A DNA stretch of 64,000 nt from Eretmocerus hayati (Eukaryota > Arthropoda > Insecta > Hymenoptera > Aphelinidae), in the NCBI GenBank assembly GCA_029851415.1, contig CM056741.1, forward strand, positions 68,872,282 to 68,936,281, given 5' to 3'. Positions 56,416 through 64,000 of the stretch are shown one piece after another. How positions within the stretch are numbered: position 1 is the first letter of the stretch; every line of letters begins with the position of its first letter. The notes under the pieces are model-generated. The model saw only the letters and a program-made list of their open reading frames with translations. It was not told the DNA's origin and made no database searches. The position numbers and the translations under genes were made by a program.

Positions 56416-56823
56416 TTAGTCAGCCGTTGTCCACAACGGGTGATCAATTCGACTGAGATTTTGAATATCGTCTCTCTTATTAACGGCATTTTTGTCAAAT
56501 TTTATGTGGACCATCTCGGAAATCAAACGTTCTTTCCAATTTGGTTCTGTGTCTAAGATTTTGGTTTGATCCTCATTGAAATCATGTTTATATTCCAGTT
56601 CATGAACAGAAACTACAGATTTTTCATCTTTATTCGTAATGTGATCGTTGATGCGAGTACCTAGCTGTCTTCTAGTGACAAAACTTTGTGGACGAAATGT
56701 CGTAATAAAATTTCCATCGCGAAATTTTGGGGATTGATTCAATTCCCTTTCGTTCTTCAAGATCAACAAGACACTAATTCTAATATTCATCATCAAGGAC
56801 GAAAAATCCATGATATCTCTCAT
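56416..56823 (-). pseudogene. Penelope-like C-terminal GIY-YIG endonuclease fragment
   Basis: RRQLGTRINDH, SVVSVHELEYKHDF, TKILDTEPNWKERLISEMVHIK and a closing tail (NLSRIDHPLWT) follow the usual pattern of the end of Penelope-like proteins after the GIY-YIG core. The first ~45 codons of this open frame derive from the inverted terminal-repeat piece and are not Penelope protein. The GIY and YIG segments and the whole reverse transcriptase are missing. Confidence 0.6.
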
Positions 56824-58569
56824 GCTAATTACCTACTCTTCCTCTAAGACTTACTCGGGCTCGCTGCTTAAAGAGGTTCGGAAGCTCTACTGTTACCGAT
56901 CTAGGGGCCCGCGTGTGAGATGGGTCTAGTGACTCAAACATGACTAGGTGGTGTCAAACCATGGACGTTCATTTTGGCCACACGACTGCCAAACATGAGC
57001 AGAGATGAGTTTGTATTCATCCCTGTCGCGGCCTTGGAATAAACTTTCTGCATCTTATTGTACACCCAAGTGTGTATTCTTGAAGGGAAGACATTATGAA
57101 GAAAATTAGGTTTTAATGAGCCAAGCAGAGGAGAGAAAATTCTCGCGATACATCACTCCTATATTCTCCTGAATATTTATATGCAATCATATGGATTTCA
57201 ATTGATTGGCTTTTGCGAGTAGCATTGTGTCAACAAATTTCACTGACTCGTGTCATAGATCGAGTTGAATTACTTCAACTCGAGCTAAGCACCTCCAAGC
57301 CTCGTATGGTTGCGAGGTTAACTTGGAGGATTTTGATGGAAAATTCAAGGGTGAGAAGAGACATATGGAAAAAATTTTCGACTCTACGCTGGATTACAGT
57401 GCGTTTCGCCGCGTTAAATTTGTGATTCCCGCCAGTGATAAATATAGTGCTTTATCGTATCGATCGAGTACAAATATTAGTTTGATACATATGGATTTTG
57501 TATGCGTCAGTCGAGATTTAAATTTTTAAGTAATATTACAGCTTACTTTTCACAACTATACGTCGAGTACTGTTCACACACATCTTTCACACGAATGCGT
57601 TTTGAATGAGCATTTTGGCGAGCTCAGATGTGTATTTGATATTGATATCGTATTGATATCTTGCATTTTCTATGCTCCCAAAATTTAGTGCATTTTTCAT
57701 GCCAAGACTCGAACAAAACAAATGGCTGAACTAGAATGGTATGTTACGCACCTGCGTCCGCGAGGGGCCGAAAGTGACACATTGCGGCCTGGGTGAGTTG
57801 CCGCACGAGTCGTCAAGCGAGGGCGGCATGGCCGTGGCCGCTATGGGTTGCTTTCGTTCCGAGGTGCGTATAGTTCTTCTCAGTACACTTTCATCGAAAT
57901 TCTATGGTTTCCGACACGATTTCGGGGCGAAATCCCGCACCGCCGTACAGGTTAGGAAACCTCGGAGCATGGCTCGAGGTCTGATGCGCATGCTCAGTCG
58001 TTTTCTGCTCTGGGCGGCAAAGCGGGATTTTCTGCCCCGGCATCGGGACAGAAACCACATGATTTTGATGCAAGTGTATTGAAAAATCTAAATTTTGATC
58101 GGTTGGATGGCTAACATCTTCAGTATCCACGAAGTATCTCTTCAAAATCATTCAATGGCAGGATGAAGCGATTGACCTCAATACCTCTTTGATTCTAGCT
58201 AGCTTGAACATGCTCAAGAAGGTTATTCGCTATTCTACAGTCCATCATGATTAGTCTGAAAAAATTTTATTCGAATATACCTGAAATAAATAGAATCATC
58301 CTTTTCGAAGTTTCATTTTTGTTATGATGAGAGCTTTTGGATAAAATTGATGGATTTTACCTGATTTATAAATTTCGATATTATTTCATGCCCCAAAAAT
58401 TCCAAGATCCAGGATCCATTGATATAGAATAAATTGGTTAAAAACGCATTTTAGACATCGCTCTGACTGTTATCAAAATGATTAAGCATAAAAGCCAATA
58501 AAGCTCCAGATAAAAATACTCTGGGAATACGATCTCTTCTTCGATTTTCATTGTTTTTGACCTAATTAT
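56824..58569. other. Unassigned spacer
   Basis: 57190-57540 is open in more than one frame but has no recognisable domain. It contains small palindromes (CGAGTTGAATTACTTCAACTCG near 57261 in abbreviated form, and CCTCCAAG/CTTGGAGG). 57740-58030 is a GC- and CpG-rich island in AT-rich DNA, with no gene attached that I can see. Confidence 0.35.
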
Positions 58570-59365
58570 GGTGAGTGTGCCTAATTTGCCCTCACTATTT
58601 TTGTTTTGCTCGTCATTTCAGCTCATCTCTGTATTTTTCAATGTATCTTAGCTCATTCTAAAGCTTGTTCCAAGACCTTCAAAATGAACTGAATTACGTT
58701 CAATTTGAACGAATTGGAGCCGAGATATCTTTATTTTTTTGCGAAAGAAGATTTTTCGCGAGTTTTCAACAGTGTGTTCCTAATTTGCCCCCACGGGGAA
58801 AAGAGGCCTATTTCCATGAGATTATACGGGTTTTTCGTAAAATCGAGATGTTTCGGCTCCCAGACCTTCAAATAAGACGTACTTTAGCTCGTTTTGTAGT
58901 TTTTCTACCCTCTCTCAAATTTTTTGAATGAGATTGATGTATTTAAACGGAATGAAGAACGAGTTTGGAAAAAGACTATGGGGGCAAATTAGGAAAACTG
59001 CACTCTTTCTAGTAATACGAGCGTAGAATTGGCTAAAAATCCAATTTCGCAATTCTACACGAAGCATTCTAAAGTTGGGACAAAGACAAAGAAAAAGAGT
59101 TAAAGTACGTTGGAATTGATCACATCAATTTCGTTTGGTATAGCTTTTAGTGACTAACAAAAAGGGAGTCAAAAGTACCGAAAACCACTATTTTCATTCC
59201 GAGGAACGCACGGGTTATTCAGCATTGATCCAGAACGTTCATTTCTTCATATTTCAACGTAACAAACGTGAAAAATATACGCGGCATGGTCTGCGGGTGC
59301 ATACATTCAAGAACTTGACTGGGGGCAAATTAGGGAATCGGGGCAAATTAGGCACAGTTATACCT
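58570..59365. mobile_element. Diverged relative of the GTACCCAACTTGCCCC MITE family
   Basis: Ends GGTGAGTGTGCCTAATTTGC and GCAAATTAGGCACAGTTATA correspond to the ends of copies 1 and 2, but with GCCTAATTTGCCC in place of ACCCAACTTGCCC. Internal GGGGGCAAATTAGG words recur. Boundaries are approximate. Confidence 0.6.
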
Positions 59366-60083
59366 TGTGTCTGATATCACACAGTTGATCTCCGAGATAG
59401 TCGCTTTAATAATACTGCACAGATCATGAATGTTGAAAAAAAAACGCGGAGTGTTGCATGGGGTAATCGCGAATTTGTGTACGTATTGTTACAACCGACC
59501 GCGCGCGAAAGAGCTCGACGCGCTGCCCGCGATCAAAACGATTTGAAAAGTTTGAAGATCAATGATGCCACCGCGCTCATAGAAAAGCTGATGATATATT
59601 CATTCCTTACCCTCTTACTACTTGCGAACGATGATGCATCAGGTTTTGACAAGTTCGGCAAAGGGCGGAGTGACCACGCGGAATCGTGGTGCACAGCCAA
59701 TTACCCAAAAGTTCACCGTAGAGAGGGTAGAAACCCGCCCAAATAGCTCACACGGACACACCAACACTTATCCGGTACTCAAACTTTCCAGGAAAAACGC
59801 CAGAATTGGTGGAAAAGGGCAGGATATTCGTAGGGAGGGGAGACGGTGAAGTAGAATAAAAGTGATGAAAAAGCAGTGAGCTTTTGAAATTCAAGTTGGG
59901 TTTCCTCCATTGATGGAGCGTACCATCATCAACAGGGAAATATCTGTAATCATGATAAAGTCAGTATTCAAGGAGAGGATTCAATTGACACATATTGCCC
60001 GGAGTGAATCCCGCATCATTCTGAGACTCATTTGTTGGTATAACTCCCTGGCCCTACAAAACACACTGATTTTATTCCAGGCA
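59366..60083. other. Unassigned spacer
   Basis: A 106-codon + strand frame (59426-59746) with an Arg-rich stretch and one hydrophobic helix has no known relatives that I recognise and no promoter context. I do not call it a gene. Confidence 0.3.
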
Positions 60084-60085
60084 TA

Positions 60086-61120
60086 CAGGAGTCTCTTGTT
60101 ATCCACGGATATTTTATCCGCGGTTGCCCGATTTGCGACCATCCCTTGCTATCCGCGTGCCGAGTCTTGTTATCCGCGGGCCCATGCCCGTGATTGATAT
60201 AGAATAAATCCATTTCTGTGCAATTTCACTCGTGACGAGTGATGCGCGACCTTTCAGAATACCATCCGCCCCTCATGTGTTACGTTTGGATGATACTTTC
60301 CTACCTGAAAAGGCTTGAAACATGGATTGGAAATACATATTGTTTAGTCAGTCGAAGTTTTGAAGTATAGAGGACTGTCGAATTCGTCAAAATTGGTTAT
60401 GCGCAGGTTTACACCATCATTTTTGCAGTAATTCTATATATTATGCTCTGGCATTTTTGATCAACCGTACGTTTTAATATTTTGACAAAGTTCTCGATAT
60501 TTGAATGATTCTCTACATGTGAATCTAATGTTGACATCCTTCGAGCCATTTTCATCAATATTCAGTCTGCGTGCAATGTTGACACACACTGTTTGCTATT
60601 CTTGACCTTTATTCCTTTATATGCAAACTTTTTTCGAATCCTCGTTTACATTTGCTAGAAAAGATATGGCTCCACCTGAACGGAACAATTCAGCCGCAAC
60701 GTTGTGCGAGCTTCAGATTTGGCGATGGCTCGTGATCCAATCATGATTCGGAGTCTGAGCTTCAAGCATTTTCTCGATATGGGTGTGAAGATTTACGAGG
60801 AACTCCACAGAGATATTTTGAGACGAGCGAAGCAGTCGAAGATGACAGATTTTTTCGAGTTTACTTTCGGATGAATTTTACGAAATTTCGTCATTTTCAT
60901 CCATTGTATATCATCCTCATGTACTATTTTACTCGTCATTTTGTGACAACAATGTTGAATAAATGAAAACCATGCATGCATAGCAATTTTTCTCGTGATT
61001 TGCACAGATGGTCGAACGTAACCCCCTATTTCCCATAAGACCAAGGTCTTATTATCCGCGGTTTTCTTATACGCGGTACTTCTTCTAAACGTAACCCCCG
61101 CGGATAACGAGGGACTCCTG
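60086..61120 (+). mobile_element. Pogo/Tigger-type DNA transposon remnant
   Basis: Inverted ends CAGGAGTCTCTTGTTATCC and CAGGAGTCCCTCGTTATCC are flanked by TA at 60084-60085 and 61121-61122. Both ends hold extra TATCCGCGG words. CAGG(A/G)GTCCCTCG ends with a TA duplication are characteristic of the pogo/Tigger branch of Tc1/mariner. A decayed C-terminal transposase tail lies at about 60660-60880 (+). Confidence 0.82.
60660..60880 (+). pseudogene. Pogo/Tigger transposase C-terminal remnant
   Basis: Three-frame reading shows a short stretch around 60790-60875 ending RRAKQSKMTDFFEF and a stop. This resembles the Lys-rich KQxKITDFF tails of Tigger-type transposases. The DDE domain is gone and several frame changes precede it. 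Confidence 0.5.
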
Positions 61121-61155
61121 TACTTAATTCGTGATGACTTTAGGTACCACCGACG

Positions 61156-62037
61156 CACAGTGGGGCTAAAAACCGATTTCGGGACAAGATTCAGCACCAC
61201 GCGAATTTTAAACCGATCGAAACAATTCAAACGGGCTTTTCTTCGTTTTCCCTCACTCTACAAGATACCCGCCCGGAGAATTTAATTCGGGAAGCTCTGG
61301 AGGCCCAGGATCGTGTTGAAGGGCGATCAAGACGAAAAGCAAGAAGTATCAGTTTGTACTGATGAGTGATAAATAGTTCCTCCTCACTGCAATCATTCCC
61401 AAATTTAGGTGGGAGTGTTCGAAAAGCATTTGAGGTCGAGTTGACACTTTGGAGAAACATTTTGAGAGGCTACATCGACGTATACTCCAAGAGGTCGTGG
61501 ATATCGATGATATTCGAGTGATAAGTGAGTGGGGGAGATATTGCAGAGTTCTGAAGCCCTTGAATCAAGCTCGCGCATTCCTGTGACATGGGCTCACACA
61601 TTGTGTATCTCTAACTTATGATTAGAGCCCGCCTAGAACCTCATACATTACCGCCAGGATCGAAGAGAGTCGGTTTTTGATGATTGGGGTTTACTACCAA
61701 GGTAGTTAAGCCTAAAATCCTGATTCAAATTTAGGTTGCCGGAGTTCTGCAATGATGAGAGTATTTCCCTTATCAAGTGGGACCAAAAATATGTATTTTC
61801 GGCCCAACCAGAAAATCGTACATTGCCGCCAGGATCGAGGAGACTCGATTTTCGACGATTTTTGGTTGATCGACCAACACGATTCTGTGACTCCGCAGCT
61901 TCCCAAATCAAATTCTCTGGGAAGGAATCTCGTAGAGTGTCGAAAAACGGAAAAGATCCCGTTCTAATCATTTCGATTGGTTGAGAATCCGCGTGGCGCT
62001 GAATCTTGTCCTGAAATCGATTTTTAGCCCCACTGTG
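61156..62037. mobile_element. Transib-like MITE with CACAGTG ends
   Basis: The ends are CACAGTGGGGCTAAAAA on both strands. The 5-bp duplication CGACG lies at 61151-61155 and 62038-62042. Inverted arms pair for about 250 bp or more. CACAGTG-type heptamers and GC-rich 5-bp duplications are those of Transib elements, the relatives of RAG1, whose recombination signal heptamer is the same. The 882-bp element has no transposase. Confidence 0.75.
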
Positions 62038-62280
62038 CGACGTTAATCATTTCCCAGTAGTCGACGACGTCATTGCTCGACAAAATGAGTAGCCATTGGC
62101 CTCATAGTACTGACAAAATGGGTAGCCATTGTAAGCAAGATTTACACATTTCCGATCGGCACTGCACCATCACCGTCACCCGGAGTACTCGCATTCACCA
62201 GATGATGACCGTCTGGACACCCGAGTTGAGGGCTCCGGGAAGCAGCAAGTCGTTCACTGGGCAAAGTCACGCGTCCAAAA

Positions 62281-62585
62281 AGGGCGTGTCTCCAATTCAA
62301 GCGCACGCAATCCCATGGCGCACGACACGGCGCACCCAGCACCGCAGGCACACAGGCTCACGCGCCGATGTTTGTTTTTTGTCTATAAAGCACTAAAAAC
62401 TCATTGTCTCACATGCTGCCGCAAGCTTTGGATGTAAAAATGCCGTCTCAACATCCAAGAGATGGAAAATGTCAACAGGAGCGCTTTGTAAACAAGAAGA
62501 AATATTGGCGCGTGAGCCTGTGTGCCTACGGTGCGCCGTGTCGTGCGCCGTGGGATCGCATGCGCTTGAATTGGAGACACGCCCT
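62281..62585. repeat. GC-rich inverted repeat, about 105-bp arms
   Basis: Arms 62281-62390 and 62480-62585 begin AGGGCGTGTCTCCAATTCAA. They flank a loop of about 90 bp and differ at several positions. Probably a MITE; target duplication unclear. Confidence 0.7.
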
Positions 62586-64000
62586 AACTACCACGGGCCG
62601 ATGTCAGGAAAGGTATAAGACGACCGAGTCATCTGTCTGCGCGCTACGCGACAACCCGAAGCCTCGGTCTCGATCAGCTGATTTCGGGCCGATTATTAGC
62701 TGCTTGTGATTCCCAGTCAATATCTATCGTTTCCGGAAGAATCAAGTGAGAGTGATCCCTTGTTTTGTACTCGGGAATCAGATCTACTATTCACAAAAAA
62801 AATCGTGTGCGTTAGAGAAACGCGTAAGGAACGGAGTTCCAAAATTCACCTCGATAAGATGTGTGGAAATGTCAATATAGTCTAAAACTTTGATCGATTT
62901 GAAACTGAGGTTCAAGCTCCTGAAAGCTCACCATATAACTATACCGATAAATAAAGATGCAGACCAATAAGCCCCTGAGTGATTGAGATAGTTTGCATCA
63001 TTTTTTCGAGTATTAAGCACTATTATGTAAATGAAATGACGAGTCCTTGGCACTCTATGGTCCTTGGCCTTGGGTAGACTCTAGGAGGTTATGGTGGGGG
63101 ACATAAAAAGCATCTCAATTCGAACATGAATTCTCACTACTTAATTAAGGTTTACAAAATGCATCAGAGCTGATTGAATATTAAGAAGAGAATTTTATTG
63201 GGATTCACTGAATCTTTGGATTCAAGATGTCACAATGAAAGTTCGTACCTACATATGGAAGCATGTCTTATTCGTTCAGACTTTAAATTCTGCCCAGAGG
63301 AACACATAGATATCACTTTCATCATTGTATATCTAGCAATACTATTAACAACAATCGGATAGTGCTGCATGCATTCAGACGGTAGACCATATAGCAGACG
63401 AATATCGACATTCGGCATCTCAAGATGCGATATGCTGATGAGAATGAGTACGCGCGATTGCTGAGCGCAAGCAGTATACCTATATCGCAAAAGTGTCGCT
63501 TTTTCGTTGCATCGTATGGCGGGTTGCACCGAATCTCGTTCCACGGAGCCGTGTCGGTCAGCTGATCGCGCGCGATTTTACTCCTCAGACGAGCGTAAAG
63601 GAACTCCGTTCCAAAAAATCGAGTTGATTGGAGATCTTATTCACGTGAAATCTTGAGGACTGTGACACATTTTCATCGACACAATTCCAGCGCTCACGAT
63701 TCCGAAATAACAGCAGCACCAATCAATTTCTTTCTTGTTCTAGGTGGTAGATCTGATCACAGAGTTCAATGTTAGGAGTTTACTCTTTTGAGAAATTACA
63801 CACTTTTGAAGAGAATCCAATTCAGCCATATTTTGCTCATATGATGAGGTAGAGCTTTCACACGCCCTTCATATTCCAAACATATCATTATCGGGTTGAA
63901 TGAGTTATGAAAACTCAGAAGAATTTCACGCCGCAATTTATTGACTGCGTTTTTAATGAATCAGTGATGCACGTTTGAGCATTTCATATTGCACGTTCGG
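62586..64000. other. Right end of the window, no gene recognised
   Basis: A TATA-like GGTATAAG at 62612-62619 is followed by CATCTGTCTG, loosely like the Osiris promoters, but no coding exon follows within the window. 62821-62850 and 63592-63625 share GGAACNNNGTTCC-like words. A distant first exon of a gene beyond the window is possible. Confidence 0.3.

Larger units (their letters stand above)
51171..56823 (-). mobile_element. Penelope-like element remnant, interrupted by nested insertions
   Basis: Minus-strand pieces at 56416-56700 (C-terminal GIY-YIG region) and 51175-51345 (hammerhead-bearing 3' terminal repeat) flank a stack of later insertions. An inverted piece of the same terminal repeat lies at about 56683-56790 (+). 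Outer to inner nest: Penelope-like > MITE (51346) > hAT MITE (51863-56162) > LINE (52961-55917) > MULE-like element (53138-55427). Confidence 0.65.

Noticed and set aside
60793..61230. 145-codon minus-strand frame in the pogo/Tigger element
   Set aside because: It crosses the element's right end and runs antisense to the transposase remnant.

Overview
This is insect nuclear DNA. The evidence is two spliced genes of the insect-specific Osiris family (DUF1676) plus a dense load of eukaryotic transposons with introns, LTRs, TIRs and LINE tails. The sequence is AT-rich with GT-AG introns. I cannot fix the insect order from sequence alone.

1-11 kb is the gene region. Two tandem Osiris paralogues on the + strand share an identical three-exon layout with splice phases 0 and 1 (exons 795-1121/2317-2419/2629-2969, and 4884-5213/8119-8221/10205-10578). 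They share a core promoter (TATA box, then CTTACACCTG 16 bp later). The second gene has much longer introns, and one holds a TTAA-flanked piggyBac-type MITE.

11-37 kb is gene-poor and transposon-rich. It holds palindromic MITEs and two related DNA transposons (17096-18931 and 19032-23405) with CACGG ends, 4-bp target duplications and very long inverted repeats. The larger one encodes an uninterrupted 682-aa DDE-type transposase and looks autonomous; its features resemble the CMC/Chapaev and RAG1-related enzymes. A second piggyBac-type MITE sits inside another palindrome (25.4-27.2 kb). A TTAA MITE lies at 29.8-30.2 kb, and a decayed endonuclease/RT LINE at 30.6-33.8 kb on the minus strand.

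37-45 kb is an intact-looking Ty1/copia retrotransposon (37008-45135, minus strand). Its 231-bp LTRs appear identical, its target duplication is 5 bp, its Gag-Pol frame is 1802 aa, and its primer site matches an internal half of initiator tRNA-Met. The unusually long 5' leader contains a candidate coding exon and a phase-matched intron, and inside that intron an ATG-less frame with four in-frame 27-bp repeats.

45-64 kb is almost wholly repeats. It includes palindromic MITEs, an inverted array of 29-bp units, a diverged ~310-bp satellite, and a nest of elements: Penelope-like remnant > MITE > hAT MITE > LINE > MULE-like element. A hammerhead-ribozyme core lies in the Penelope-like part. A pogo/Tigger element (60086-61120) and a Transib-like MITE with a CACAGTG end (61156-62037) follow. 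No confident host gene was found to the right of 11 kb.
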